Shown: positions 26,098-37,832 of the stretch, piece after piece
Numbering within the stretch: position 1 is the stretch's first letter
Layout of the letters: every line of letters starts with the position of its first letter
Source: Amia ocellicauda
Lineage: Eukaryota > Chordata > Actinopteri > Amiiformes > Amiidae
Reading direction: 5' to 3'
Length of the DNA stretch: 64,000 bases
NCBI RefSeq assembly: GCF_036373705.1
Contig: NW_027102713.1
Coordinates: forward strand, 1 to 64,000
Notes under the pieces: model-generated
Database searches by the model: none
Told to the model about the DNA's origin: nothing
Seen by the model: only the letters and a program-made list of their open reading frames with translations
Program-made: the position numbers and the translations under genes

Positions 26098-26841
26098 TTA
26101 ATAAGCTTCCCAACGATGGATAGATCCTGAGCAGGGTTGCTCAACACGGTCAGAGTAATGAGATATCGGCGTCAGATCAGTCACCACCTCTTTACACAGA
26201 CGGATTTTTTGTCGCGTTTCCTGGTTAGGGACTGTTGATTGGGGCATGTTCAGACAGGCCATCGCCTGTAGGAAAGCATTCCAGCCTACAGGTCGGCGAC
26301 TATCGGGTACCTTATTAGTGCTAGTGACACTCTTCAACAAATCAAACATGTGTGAACCTTTGATCAGTTGTCCTTTAAAAACAAATTCACCCTGTTCATT
26401 CCAAGTCGTTACCCGCGGTTTCTGAACCATTTTGTGCAGAATATATTCTGCATGTCTTTTGCTTCTGGCCGGCATGTTTCTCAAAACATCCGTTACAACA
26501 TCTCCCTCTGAACTCTCAACAGGTTCGGGCACCGCAACATCTTTATCAACCGTACCCCCCGCATCAGTCCCAGAACCATTTTCTTGAGAGGCCATGGTTA
26601 AAGTTAAAATGTTTTGATCTTTTTCACCCTGTCTAACCAGACGGAGGTAGCGCTGTAACGTGTTGCTATACATCTGGGCTTTGGAATACTGATTTAAATC
26701 GGCCCTGGCCAGTATAGCTTTCATTTCAGAGTCCAGGTTGTTTTCGGCCATTTGTCTAATGGGCTCTGGCCCGACAACATTTTTTCTCAGTTTCTCAAGC
26801 TGCTCCTGAGGGATCAAAAACATTTTCTGAGCATATTCCAT
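26098..26841 (-). CDS. Conserved 247-aa protein (Polinton B)
   Basis: Same unrecognised gene as at 4054-4797; it differs by about one residue and is uninterrupted. Confidence 0.7.
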   Translation of the reverse strand: MEYAQKMFLIPQEQLEKLRKNVVGPEPIRQMAENNLDSEMKAILARADLNQYSKAQMYSNTLQRYLRLVRQGEKDQNILTLTMASQENGSGTDAGGTVDKDVAVPEPVESSEGDVVTDVLRNMPARSKRHAEYILHKMVQKPRVTTWNEQGEFVFKGQLIKGSHMFDLLKSVTSTNKVPDSRRPVGWNAFLQAMACLNMPQSTVPNQETRQKIRLCKEVVTDLTPISHYSDRVEQPCSGSIHRWEAY

Positions 26842-26843
26842 TA

Positions 26844-27179
26844 TTAACCCACTCTGGAAGCTAGAAGACTGGTTAGGAAAGGCACGGCTATGCTCAACAG
26901 CGGTCCTATAAAACCTCCGGTTTGATTAATCTTCTTTCTTTTTCTTTTAATAGAATACTTCTTATTAGCGATGATCTTGATAACCGCTTTTTGTTTTTTG
27001 AGTTTAGAATGTTGAGAAGGGGTTAGGGGTATATTACCGCGTAAGATGTTAAAAGCTATTTCACACAGGGTCTCGATCAAATCCGAGGGGGCCCCTGCCA
27101 GCACAGCTTTCCTATGGCGCGGGCTCCCCTCAAATAACATTTGCAAAAGCGGCAGATTTCTTTTAATCCGAACAGACAT
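26844..27179 (-). CDS. Small basic Gly-Gly protein, 111 aa (Polinton B)
   Basis: Identical in sequence to the copy A protein (KRKRKKINQTGGF core, hydrophobic tail). Confidence 0.65.
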   Translation of the reverse strand: MSVRIKRNLPLLQMLFEGSPRHRKAVLAGAPSDLIETLCEIAFNILRGNIPLTPSQHSKLKKQKAVIKIIANKKYSIKRKRKKINQTGGFIGPLLSIAVPFLTSLLASRVG

Positions 27180-27185
27180 TCTTAT

Positions 27186-27857
27186 TTATTTCCTTTTCTT
27201 TAGCACATACACTGCCGGCCAATCGGGCGGGCACAAACCTGTTCTGAGGCGAAAGTCTTCTGGGGTTTGTGCTTTTAAGTCCACAATCAAGTACCCGTAG
27301 GGTTTTTTGGTGGCATCCTCAAATGCCTCCAAAAAGAATTTGGTCTGGTTAGGGTACATTTGACGAGCCAAGACGGTGACCTGTAGTTTATCTCTGGGGT
27401 TTTTAAAAAGAATTATATATTTGGCATTTAAATTAATAGTGCGGCTTTTTTTACCTTGAAAAAATAGATTTTGAACTAAATAAATAATACTTAAATTCCT
27501 ATGATGAGTGTACTTTGTGAAAGCTTTTTCCACTTCACTGTTGTCACCGGCCTGCTCCATCAGGTCATCAAGGATCACTAGATTAGTTTGTCCGGGCGGG
27601 AACAGGTCATCGTCACACAACGAGGCGGGGAGACCTTGCACAAATTTCAGATTATTTTTTTTTGATGCCAAATCATCGTAGAGAGGTTGCCAGCAAGAGT
27701 AACACCACACTATGTTGTCAAGAGCTTGGGACACGGTTGCGTCCACATCTTCTATGATGTTCTTTATAAGATAGCTCTTACCCGAATTGGAGGGACCGGC
27801 TATAATACAGGAGAAAGGGTGTTGAAGTCTGTTATCAAAACCACTGCTAATATCCAT
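27186..27857 (-). CDS. ATP: Packaging ATPase (Polinton B)
   Basis: 223 aa, with Walker A GPSNSGKS and Walker B NLVILDDL as in copy A; overlaps the POLB end by 11 nt. Confidence 0.9.
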   Translation of the reverse strand: MDISSGFDNRLQHPFSCIIAGPSNSGKSYLIKNIIEDVDATVSQALDNIVWCYSCWQPLYDDLASKKNNLKFVQGLPASLCDDDLFPPGQTNLVILDDLMEQAGDNSEVEKAFTKYTHHRNLSIIYLVQNLFFQGKKSRTINLNAKYIILFKNPRDKLQVTVLARQMYPNQTKFFLEAFEDATKKPYGYLIVDLKAQTPEDFRLRTGLCPPDWPAVYVLKKRK

Positions 27858-30800
27858 AAGGCAGAGTGGTATAATCAGTCTTCAACACTCTTTTATTGTA
27901 CACCACCCTGAACCGTTTGTTTAGTGATCTATTTTCCAATGTGTACCCCTTTTTATTGTGATAGATCTGATTTCCGGCTGTAATAATCTCGCGAGGAGGC
28001 GCGTCTTTCTCGGTTACAAAACTTTGTACCAGGGTCGTCAGAGACTTGATGTTAATGAGCTTGTTGTTACAATGGTTCAGAGTGAAACCCTTAACTTTCA
28101 TACAGGTCTTACCCGCAGCCGTTCTGTATGCGTAAGTCTTAGGACCCCCTGAAACAAACTCCACTATGTGGTCCTGAGGATCTAGCTTGCTCGTTAACTC
28201 CCCAAGGTAGTCCCCGAGGGGAGGGACCCAATCCCCTGGCCTGGTGACAAAGATTACAGAGTCAGTATCATGATAGAGCGTGCGTTCCTGCAGCTGATCC
28301 ATTAAGTTGTACAGTTCAAGCTGGGCGTAAGCCGTGGTAAAAACCGTTATGAAAACATTAACGTTTCCCTGTTTGGTGGGGAAATCTTTAGGGGCCCTCC
28401 ACTGGACCTGTGCCACGTGGTCATTTAAGAATTGAAAGTGTGATACTGCATGTTGTTTGGAAAAGATAAATTCTATAAACTGTTCAGGGGTTTTAATCAA
28501 GGTTGTGTTTAGACGGTTATTTCTTTCCCCAAACTTACCCCACAGACTGTTTAAAATCAGTTTGGACATTTGTCTCTTGGCGGGGTTTACAGTTATGTTC
28601 CCCGGCTCTAGACGGATCCCTTCCTTTTCAAAATATTGCTGAACGTACCGCTCTTTGGCAGCGGAGTCAACACACCATGAGGGATAGCCCGATGCCTCCT
28701 GTTTCCCTTTCAGATGGGTCATAATGTACTCAGCAAAAAGAGTATCAGATTTTTCAGAAAAATGCCAAACCTCATACACCTTACCGACTCTGTAACCTTT
28801 CTCCACCGCCTTGTCAAGCTCAATGCTACACCAGACACCCGTCAGCGCTCTCTCGTCATCACTGTGCAGACAAGAGGTATTTTGATTTTCAGTTTCCACA
28901 CACGTTCTACACAGAGGGAACATCAATTTTCCCGAACACCTGTAAGGCAACACGGGTAGGAACAGCTCACGAGGAGGGTACATGGTGACTTTGATCAAAC
29001 CAAAGTACTGTCCGATTTCGAGAAAGTCACGATAAACAATGGTTGGATGCCCCACCGGGTACATTTTGGTCTTGTTGACATAAGGGTACAGACTGGTGAA
29101 ATCATAGTAATCTACTCTCTCACCCTCCTTTACCTCATAATGTAAACAGAGGGCGTTGGTACGACCCCCAAATAACGCATCCCTGGGCTCTAGACGTTCA
29201 GGAAAGTCCAAGGTTTCCATAAACCGTTGTACCCCCACATCCTGTTGCTTCAGGGTCGTCCACGCGTGTTCCCAAATCACCAGTACATTCAAACCATAGG
29301 TGTTTTTTAAAGTTTCAATTCGTTCCTGGAAATCATAGTACATATCACCGCAGAGTTTTTGTGTTACGGGGTTAAAGGTGTTTGGGTCGAAGCACTGAGG
29401 ACAGCCATGGTAAATACAACCAGCAAACTCATAAGCGGTACGCCGCCCGGACACGTCGCTAAAACCGTCTAAGTAGTAAGGACCCATTTTGACTTCCCCT
29501 TGATTTAAAGCATGTCTGATGAAGATGTTATCCCGGGCACTCAGATATTCCAGCCACTGTATGGAGACAGTCGAAAAGTTCTTTTGTCTAGCACGATAGT
29601 TGTCAGAAGTGGTGTCCGCTATAGTGTTTTTCTGCAAGAAATTGGATCGATACATTTTCATGCAGAGAGACGCTATGGTCACACTTTGCAAAGGGTCGAG
29701 ACCCGACGTGTTGATAACCTCGGTGCGGAAACGCAAACAGGCTTCTATAAGGATCACCACATCATTTTTACAATAAGCGGCCATCTCTTCTCGGAAATCA
29801 AAAACACCCCCCTTAACCGTATTGTACCATTTAAAGAATTCCTCCCTCTCATGAGACATCATAGTATCAACCCCATAATAAGAGGCGGGCGGGTAGGACC
29901 CTCGATAATTTTGAGTGTCCTTAGTATTAAAAAAATGGCAGAACCAACCTTTCTTCTGAGCCTCAAAACCCAGAGCTTTAGGCAAAGCGCTCAATTTCAT
30001 GGGGAGGAAATTTAACAAGTCTATGTAACGTTGGTTGAAAGCCTCGTCGGTGAAACACATGATCTTGCTACCCTGAGCTATTATTTTTGGGGTCACCCCA
30101 TTTTCCACCAGATACTTCATCAATATGTAAGAATCATAACCCTTAGCATTGTGGGCAATAAATGTGTAATTGAGGTATTTTGGACCGCGATACCGCGTAA
30201 AGAAATCCCTGACACAACTCTCACCGCTAGCTGACCACTCACAATCCAACATGTCAATACAGTGTATATAATTAGCAACATGGACCCCGTTTTCTTGCCG
30301 GCATTCAAAATCAAAAAAGACATACCGGTTGTGCGGCGGCTCCTTTTTAACCGGCTGAATAAAGCACTGGTGTTCAGACCCCGGGGTTAAATCCGCATTA
30401 CAGATCCTACATCTCGGTTCCAGACATTTGTGTGGTTTTACCTCATGAAAACGGTACTGGAGGCAACACTGCGGGCAATATTTAGTTTGATCACAATAAC
30501 TCCGTTTTTTAACCCCCTCAGCAGCGGCCCTCTGCACCTTATGTTCGGAAAAACAGAACGCGGAGAGACAAATCCTTAAGCAATCTTTACATCGGATGGT
30601 AGGGGCCAAACCCTTACGACATTGCGGATTGAAACAGACGTTACAGTAACCGTCACAGCGGTGCTTAAGCTTATCATTGAAGGCCTTATAACACCAATGA
30701 CAAACATACGAACAACCCAAAAAAGCCGTCAAACTCTTTATTCCAAAGTAATGACTATCACTTAGGAAGAGAAACAGTGTCTGTGTATGGGTTTCAGGAT

Positions 30801-31884
30801 GTGTCTGAAATTTCACAAATACTTCCTTTACCTCACAACGGTACCACACAACAATTTTTAAAGACAACAACTCCTCAAACATGGCAATGTCTGAAAAGGC
30901 AACCATCTGTTGAGAGTTTAAGCCGGCCCTCTGATGAAGCATTAAAGCCTCTTGCATAGCTTGGGGTTCAGGCATGTCGGGGGTGAGTAGTTTTATTAAA
31001 CTGTAAGCAAAACAGAGCTTATTGTCCCCATTGGAACTCACCACTAATTGCCTGAGCTTGTTCCTAATTATGTCGTTCTTCAAGCATTTCGACAGTCTTC
31101 TAAGCGCCCCACCCTCAGGGTTAGGAACCACATTCATTACCAGAGACAGACTTTCATCAGCTAAGATGGATGCGTTACTTTGCAATAACGCTTCGATTTT
31201 AGCCAGAAATTCATCAACATCTAAATTATCTCCACTCAGCATTACAGATAGGTTGCTAAACAAATCATCCCCTCTGAGTTCTAACTGTACAACATCTCGA
31301 GGTCTGACCCTTTCAGCAACCTGTTCAAGCATGTTTTGCAAGGCCTCGTGTATGTTGACAAATATTTCTGCATAATTGTCACAATTTAAAAGTTCTGCAA
31401 AATTAAAACGCTGAATCATTTCAAAATTGTTATAGGCCGGTCTATCTATAATCACGGGATCACTGGTACTTTTGGACACATCATCATTTTGAACAAAGCC
31501 TTCAACCCCTACATTCTCACAGAGCATGTCATCCACAGCCTTATCAGTCTCAGAACCCTCCACATTCCGAACACCCCCACCGCTGACATCTACAAAACCC
31601 CCTTTTTGAGGAGGCTCATTTAAAGCCTGTAAAAGTCCTTCAAAGATATCCACCCGGTTAATGTCAAGACCCTCCTCTATAGTGACGGCTGCTTCTGCCG
31701 CCGTACTGTGTTCTAATTGTCTCAAATCATTTATAATAGGGGCAGAATTTGGTCGGGGTAGCGTCTCCAAAGCCTCCACCATTTCAAACAAATCGGGGTG
31801 AACTAGGGGTTGAACCTCTATAAGCGCTACCGTTGGGAGGTGGTTATTTAGATCATTGACCATCTGTAACAGGTCGGGGTTCAC
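27847..31884 (-). CDS. POLB: DNA polymerase B (Polinton B)
   Basis: 1345-codon open frame with the same Cys/His region, exonuclease motifs and polymerase motifs A, B and C as copy A. Only a handful of residues differ between the copies, concentrated in no particular domain. The start is uncertain as in copy A. Confidence 0.9.
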   Translation of the reverse strand: MNPDLLQMVNDLNNHLPTVALIEVQPLVHPDLFEMVEALETLPRPNSAPIINDLRQLEHSTAAEAAVTIEEGLDINRVDIFEGLLQALNEPPQKGGFVDVSGGGVRNVEGSETDKAVDDMLCENVGVEGFVQNDDVSKSTSDPVIIDRPAYNNFEMIQRFNFAELLNCDNYAEIFVNIHEALQNMLEQVAERVRPRDVVQLELRGDDLFSNLSVMLSGDNLDVDEFLAKIEALLQSNASILADESLSLVMNVVPNPEGGALRRLSKCLKNDIIRNKLRQLVVSSNGDNKLCFAYSLIKLLTPDMPEPQAMQEALMLHQRAGLNSQQMVAFSDIAMFEELLSLKIVVWYRCEVKEVFVKFQTHPETHTQTLFLFLSDSHYFGIKSLTAFLGCSYVCHWCYKAFNDKLKHRCDGYCNVCFNPQCRKGLAPTIRCKDCLRICLSAFCFSEHKVQRAAAEGVKKRSYCDQTKYCPQCCLQYRFHEVKPHKCLEPRCRICNADLTPGSEHQCFIQPVKKEPPHNRYVFFDFECRQENGVHVANYIHCIDMLDCEWSASGESCVRDFFTRYRGPKYLNYTFIAHNAKGYDSYILMKYLVENGVTPKIIAQGSKIMCFTDEAFNQRYIDLLNFLPMKLSALPKALGFEAQKKGWFCHFFNTKDTQNYRGSYPPASYYGVDTMMSHEREEFFKWYNTVKGGVFDFREEMAAYCKNDVVILIEACLRFRTEVINTSGLDPLQSVTIASLCMKMYRSNFLQKNTIADTTSDNYRARQKNFSTVSIQWLEYLSARDNIFIRHALNQGEVKMGPYYLDGFSDVSGRRTAYEFAGCIYHGCPQCFDPNTFNPVTQKLCGDMYYDFQERIETLKNTYGLNVLVIWEHAWTTLKQQDVGVQRFMETLDFPERLEPRDALFGGRTNALCLHYEVKEGERVDYYDFTSLYPYVNKTKMYPVGHPTIVYRDFLEIGQYFGLIKVTMYPPRELFLPVLPYRCSGKLMFPLCRTCVETENQNTSCLHSDDERALTGVWCSIELDKAVEKGYRVGKVYEVWHFSEKSDTLFAEYIMTHLKGKQEASGYPSWCVDSAAKERYVQQYFEKEGIRLEPGNITVNPAKRQMSKLILNSLWGKFGERNNRLNTTLIKTPEQFIEFIFSKQHAVSHFQFLNDHVAQVQWRAPKDFPTKQGNVNVFITVFTTAYAQLELYNLMDQLQERTLYHDTDSVIFVTRPGDWVPPLGDYLGELTSKLDPQDHIVEFVSGGPKTYAYRTAAGKTCMKVKGFTLNHCNNKLINIKSLTTLVQSFVTEKDAPPREIITAGNQIYHNKKGYTLENRSLNKRFRVVYNKRVLKTDYTTLPYGY

Positions 31885-32084
31885 GGTAAGTCTGGTAATT
31901 CACATTCTATCGGTGGTGATTGGGGGTTATTTAAATCATTTATCATTTGTAATAGTTCCTGGTTCATTGGGACATCAGAGGAGTTCACAACAGGGCCGAG
32001 GGTGTTCTCTCGGGAAGGTCTTTTTGGGGCCCTAACTTGTTCATAATCCTTTAGTTTGTGAGTTCTTTTACCAAGTCCGGACAT
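31881..32084 (-). CDS. Short LLQM-NDLNN repeat ORF (Polinton B)
   Basis: 67 aa, identical to the copy A frame. Basic start, one copy of the repeat that opens POLB. Confidence 0.5.
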   Translation of the reverse strand: MSGLGKRTHKLKDYEQVRAPKRPSRENTLGPVVNSSDVPMNQELLQMINDLNNPQSPPIECELPDLP

Positions 32085-32147
32085 TTTTTTTATTTTTTAT
32101 TTTTCCAACAACCCACAATAGTAAGGCGTTTTGTATCTATTAAAACA

Positions 32148-32729
32148 TTAAATACGGTACAATTCGTTAGTAAGGGTATTAATAAGGGTGTTTTGGCTCT
32201 CTATCACAAGGTTTTGCCCCACTAACACAAGTCTTTGATTTAGTAACAAGGTATGTAGCAACTCATGCCGACCTTCAGGAAGTAGCTCCGGGGGATGGTG
32301 TCCTGGCTCAGCTGCAAAGGATGGTCGCTCCGGTAAATCTCGGTCGAAGGAGGCAGGGAGCGAGCGTATACTCACGGACGGAGACCAAGAAGGCCTTTGC
32401 GGTGACACCCTGGCCAATCGCGGTGTACTGTTCAGCGTTTCTGTAGCCAAGAAACGGGGCTGGGGGGACGATGTTGAAACCAGTCCGTCGTTGGGTGGTG
32501 TGTCAACCCTGACTGACGGCGACCCCTGAGGTTGTTGGTTGCCTGTATTTGTTCCGCCCGACAATGCGGCGGGCTGAATCTGGATTGTTGAATTACCCCC
32601 AGAAGGCTGTGGCCTGAGTAGATGTTGGGGGGTCTCCAAGACCACCGTGGGGGATCCTCTCGGTGATCTCTCCGGGGAAGATGTTTGATCCCACTTAGAC
32701 GGGGTAATTGTCCTCAATAGCTCATCCAC
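32148..32729 (-). CDS. Pro/Ser-rich 193-aa protein (Polinton B)
   Basis: Identical to the copy A protein: disordered SP/TP-rich body and Leu-rich C-terminal helix. Confidence 0.6.
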   Translation of the reverse strand: MDELLRTITPSKWDQTSSPERSPRGSPTVVLETPQHLLRPQPSGGNSTIQIQPAALSGGTNTGNQQPQGSPSVRVDTPPNDGLVSTSSPQPRFLATETLNSTPRLARVSPQRPSWSPSVSIRSLPASFDRDLPERPSFAAEPGHHPPELLPEGRHELLHTLLLNQRLVLVGQNLVIESQNTLINTLTNELYRI

Positions 32730-33294
32730 AGAATGACTATCCCAAGAGTCTTGGGAAGAATAAAAATATACATTACATTTACATCTTTAAACGGCGACAG
32801 AAATCAAACTTAAAACAACATGTCCAGGACCTTCAAAACCTTTAGCTTTTTTAGACCTTTGAAAATAGGCTTAGACATTCACTACAACGCCTTATTATTT
32901 ACAGACAATATATTTATTAGGACTTGATAATAAATGTAAAACAGAGAAGCCTCTGTAAATAAACTGTTTCTTAAATGTAATATTGTTAATAAAACACTTT
33001 TTATACACACACACACCACATTTCATTTTTAAACGAACCTTCCAAGTGTAAACGCTTCCTGATCCCGGGACTTCCTGTTTCACAAACGTTTTCACGATCT
33101 GTTTAAATATTAAATACAATGAACACCTTCAAGCCTTTTCCTACAGCCACTTTAAAACAGAAGTATAATTGCGGGAGATAAGCCAAACAACTTACTAAAA
33201 CCTTTCGGACAGCTTTACTTCCTAACCAGACGGTCGGGCAATCGGTCATTTCTAAACACATGCCCCAGAAACAAGCCTAGACCTGTCCGGACTT
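32730..33294. other. Intergenic AT-rich stretch (Polinton B)
   Basis: Counterpart of 10686-11250. A minus-strand AATAAA lies at 32913-32918. No gene seen. Confidence 0.4.
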
Positions 33295-34183
33295 CTAAAG
33301 ATCTTTCCCAGAACCCCCAAGACCTACAGGAAATGGGCACCCCTCGCTTAAATATTAGCCCTCAACGGGCAAACAAAACCCTTTTAAAAACATTAAAGTT
33401 TGAAAGATCTTACTTACCTCCAAAGAATAATCGTTTCTTATGTTTTTCAGCTGGTTTAGCTTTTTGCACTTCTGTGAAGGTAAGAGACATGTTTAACCTT
33501 TAACCACCCCGCTTTATAAAAAGCTTTAACCTCTTACAAGCGGCAGATATATACTCACCGCTATCAGATACAGGGGCTGACGGCCTTTCAGATTCTTGAA
33601 AGGTTACGGTTCTCGAAGGTAAAACTAAACAAGCCCTCGCTGTGGAAGGCCTTTCGTTGTCTCGAACCACGTTTCTTAATACTGTTAGAAAGGATATTTT
33701 TTTAAATTAACAAGACGGGCCTCAAACATCTTACAGAAACGTTATACAAACAAACAGGGGTTTAGTTCTTACCCGGTCGGCAGACAGCCTGTCTAGGGAC
33801 AACCACTTCTCTTGGTTGATCCTCGGAGACATTAATCACAGGCCTTTCGATAGTTTCTGTGTAATTAAAGAGACCGCCATTAATATATATTAAAACGTTT
33901 TCATAACTCTAATGAGCCGCTTCAAAACACAACCACACACCCATACATAAGAACCCTTGAGCGCAAACACAAAAATCTTACCGTCGTTGTTCCAGATGAT
34001 CTCCTCAGCGTTGGGAATTAACTCCTGTTGACTGGCTGAAAAATAATTTTACAGAACTTAAAACAGATGTTATAACCTTATTTACAATACATGCCCACAA
34101 CCCGCTCTGAGTCAATGAAAATAATCTGAAGACTTACCTAAAAACTCGTTTAAATCGAAGTCGTTGATGTTGTTTCCGGACAT
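33295..34183 (-). CDS. Candidate six-exon gene (Polinton B)
   Basis: Exons read 34183-34138, 34036-33983, 33856-33773, 33681-33559, 33471-33418 and 33323-33295, with the same splice signals and phase-1 introns as in copy A. All six exons and their borders look unchanged. Confidence 0.6.
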
Positions 34184-34250
34184 TGTTGATCTTTAGGCTT
34201 AAATCGAAAGGTCAGTATGAGTCTGTCGAGCTGAAGACCAGACCTTCATA

Positions 34251-34256
34251 CTTATA
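34251..34256 (-). promoter_or_regulatory. TATA box of the minus arm (Polinton B)
   Basis: TATAAG on the minus strand, 68 bp upstream of the first exon's ATG. Confidence 0.45.
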
Positions 34257-35001
34257 CTGATGGCCGGATGCCGGATCTGCTTGTAAGGCATTGTTCTGGG
34301 CTGGCCTTTGTGCCGTCCTGTTACCAATTAACATATCAAAACCAACCAATAAAATGACCCTGCATCAATTTCAAATAGAAACCAAGATGGCGACGATCTC
34401 TCTCCTCTCTACTCTAAACTTTTATTAGAACCTTTTGGTCTCTCAAAAAAACATTTTTAAGCATCAAGACCTATAGTCAATAAACACTAAGAATATTTCA
34501 GGCCTTTATACGCGCTAAAAAACAACCTGAGCCAAGAAAATAACTATAAAGATCTAAAATAAGTAGCGCTTTTACAGTGATTTTTTTTTTTTTTTTAATA
34601 GCGATGCTTTCTTTGGTATTAAACAAGTCACAAACTACTCAGAACAGCGTTTATCCCCACAAAAGAGATATTTGGGTTTATTTTACAAAGCTTATAAATT
34701 ATATAGTATAAAAGTATTCTGAATGTTTTGAGACCACACGCCATGCCTACGTTTGTCTGAGCCCACCCCCGTCCCCCGTGGTGTGAGTGATTTAGCCTTG
34801 AGTGTTGTGATCTATTTAGCATTGAGTGATCAGTTGTTTTTATTTTTTAAATGATTCCTTATCATCAGGGATTGAGCCTGCTAAAATACCTTAAAAACAT
34901 ATCCTTATCTTAAGTCTAACTCTTATGAGCTTTAAGACCCTAGAATGTATTTAAGTAAAACGAATGAACACATTATGTGTGAGATAAAATATAACCACAG
35001 C

Positions 35002-35032
<31 letters not shown>

Positions 35033-35568
35033 AACAATTAACCTATACCCACAAACACCCACACACACACACACCCTCTTTTTTTAAATTTTATTTTTAA
35101 TTAAATTTGAGGGGAGAGACAGAGCCATATACATTGGGGTTAACATAAGTACCCTATGCAAAACAGGAATTGTTAGGACCTGTGACCATTACAGACAACA
35201 GAACTTGTTGATCTTATAAAATGATTGGGCGAGAGAGACAGAGAGAGAGAGACAGACAGAGACAGAGACAGAGACAGTGTGAATATGATAAACGCACTAT
35301 TCAAAATGGCATTGTTAAGACCTGGGACCATTACAGACAACAGAACTTGTTGATCTTATAAAATGCTTGGGCGAGAGAGACAGAGAGAGAGAGACAGACA
35401 GAGACAGAGACAGAGATAGTGTGAATATGATAAACGCACTATTCAAAATGGCATTGTTAAGACCTGGGCCCCTTACATGTATATTTAAAAAAGACCCCCA
35501 ACCACTACAGGAAGAGCCGACCCATTCACACTCTACAGTTGACCAACAAGAACAACAAGAACAACCGG
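34257..35568. other. Non-coding right subterminal region (Polinton B)
   Basis: Same contents as 12213-13524: YY1-like site near 34383-34394, poly(T) runs, CA repeat. No gene seen. Confidence 0.5.
35169..35468. repeat. 142-bp tandem duplication with GA/GACA tract (Polinton B)
   Basis: Counterpart of 13125-13424, two-plus copies with the same period. Confidence 0.8.
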
Positions 35569-35749
35569 TTATGGGTGGCCTTGTTGATCAGGGTTTTAGG
35601 GGTGTACACTTTCTGACGGATATGACGTAGGAATAATTAAGGAAATAACTCTAAAATCACGCCCCCCAATTATGACGTAGGAATATTAATAAGCTTAGGG
35701 CATACGTCATAACAAAATAGGCCGCGCCCAAAAAACCCTACTATCTACT
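35569..35749. repeat. Right terminal inverted repeat (Polinton B)
   Basis: 181 bp, inverse of 20044-20224 with about two mismatches. Confidence 0.96.
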
Positions 35750-35755
35750 CCTGTG
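35750..35755. repeat. Target-site duplicate CCTGTG (right flank of Polinton B)
   Basis: Partner of 20038-20043; host sequence TGGTGCATTTTC follows. Confidence 0.92.
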
Positions 35756-36045
35756 TGGTGCATTTTCTCTCTCTCTATCTGTGATTAAATCCTTACTTAT
35801 ATACATATGTCCATGAACGTTTCTGGAGCTCATGTAAATCACATCACATGACGGGCCGTGATCTTTTCGGTCACTTTGAAAGTTTTGCTCATGACAATCC
35901 TTTTCTATTGCGGCACGATGGCTGCCACCGAGGAAGGAAAGTCGTCCGCAGTTGGCTGCAAGCTTGCCTGAAGCGCAGGAAAGGACTTACTCGCGACGTG
36001 CCACTTAAAGACTGAAGAAGTGGGGGTCGGCCTCACTGAGAGCCC

Positions 36046-36083
36046 TGAGGATTAGCTCACGTGGTAGAGCGCTCGCTTAGCAT
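36046..36083 (+). pseudogene. tRNA-Ala(AGC) 5' half (U3)
   Basis: Same remnant as in U2, without a 3' half in this unit. Confidence 0.85.
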
Positions 36084-37832
36084 TGTAGCATTATGTTGGG
36101 TGTATTTGGATAAGAGCATTTGGGCTCTGAGCTGAAGCACTGATCTAAAGAAAACCTCTCCCCCCCAAAGTTATCAGATTCCCTTAGCTCATCAGCTTGG
36201 AACTGGTTTGCATCAAAGTGACAGTTTTGGGGAGGATGGCACCAAGAAGAGGCCAAATAGTTTGGAATTCTGCTATGAGATGTCTGGAGAAAGGGGCCTG
36301 TAGGTGATAAAAACTCTTTGAAGTGGACAAGAGCCGAAATCCCGACATAGAGCTACGAACCCAGGCCAACCGGCATTTCCAAAAGATGGCATGGATTGAC
36401 ATCAGTCATAAATCAAGCCCCCCTCCAATAGGACACTGGGGGCTGAAACCGAAAACCAATCTCAAAAACTCAGGAACCAATCACCTCTTGATCTGACAGA
36501 CTATAAGGAACAGCGGACAGTCTTTCTCGCTCTCTCTCACCTGAACCAGTAACTCGCTGCCACAGCTCAACCTGTAGCTCTGTTGCCAGAACCGGAACCA
36601 GAAACTAACTAAGTCTTTGCCGGCAACAGAAGAGTTAAACTGGGAGAAGGAGATTGAGCCGTACGAAGAATTCTTTTAAAGGACTTTATTAAATAAAGAA
36701 CTTTACAGACTGCGCTGCCCGCCTGTGCCCACCTGATCAGTGGAGTTTTACAGCTGGACAATTGACTAAGTCGACTGTATACGAAAGTGTCAGTCATTTA
36801 AATAGCTATTTGAGTCTTAAGAAACTTGACCCTTGGAACAAACACGGCCCTGCTTTCCTCAAAGACTTTGTCTTCAAATAAGTACGGTGAGAGACCCTGC
36901 TTGCCAAGAAGATTTTGTGCACAACCTTGGAGCCTTCAAACCAGTGGAAAATCTGTTTGGAAACGACTCTACTTTCGCGAAACCCCAACTTCCAGGTGTA
37001 TCGACTGAGTGGAAGTTCTTGGACAAAGCCGAACCGGACTGCCTTTGTTCCAAACCACACGGACCTCGTGCCGTGTGCTGTTATCTGAGCCCGAAGCCAG
37101 AGAGGCCTCTCTGCGACGAAGTTCCGATAAGTTTAACCGTTTGGAGTTCATGATTCATGACATTTGAGAAATCAATTAGAAATGTTAATCTGTGATTCAT
37201 AACTCTAGAATGTGTAATATCATTTAGTTTTCTTAAATATAAATGTGTGTTGCATTAAACTGTTTTGCTGATAATTTTAGAAATAAAATCTGTCAACGCC
37301 GAGAAATATCTTCTCATTCCTGTTTAACTGTTTAGTCTGAAATTGACACAAGTTAATAGACATTAGATTATTGGTGGCCCTGCCTATCCTTAATCATTGA
37401 ATAATAATCAGTTAAGGGAAATTGTGGTAACAAGTAATGATAGGATCTTTCTCGGCACCTAAACGTGAATGAGACTGATATATATATAACGAGAAGTTAC
37501 CTGACATAAATACTAACCTGCGTAGTTATTTAATGTCTGACTAATAATACTAACGAGAGACTCACCTTCGTCTTACTAACCGGTATTGTAGTCAATGTGT
37601 TTATAACCTTTTTTGTTTAACGATTTGTGTTATCATATGAGATCCCATGGTCTTTGTTTTGGTCACGGAAGTGATTTGTCTTCGATTTGTTGATCTAGAG
37701 TTGAATTGTAATTAGTTTTTCCCTTTTGTATAATTAGTGTAGTGCTACATTTAGTCTTTGTTTTGAATACATTTGACAATTTATATCTTTGGAATTGGTG
37801 TCTGCGTCCAATTATTACAGAAATTGAGTTCT
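36084..37832 (+). mobile_element. Solo-LTR-like element (U3), broken
   Basis: Same length and state as the U2 copy (about one break). Confidence 0.65.

Larger units (their letters stand above)
20044..35749. mobile_element. Polinton (Maverick) copy B, 15.7 kb
   Basis: Complete end to end: 181-bp TIRs and 6-bp target-site duplication. Plus arm: three probable early genes, INT, capsid block, protease. Minus arm: six-exon candidate, Pro/Ser-rich protein, small ORF, POLB, ATPase, 111-aa and 247-aa proteins. About two breaks (capsid block and protease), the rest whole. TIR halves differ at only about two of 181 positions, so it is young. Confidence 0.97.
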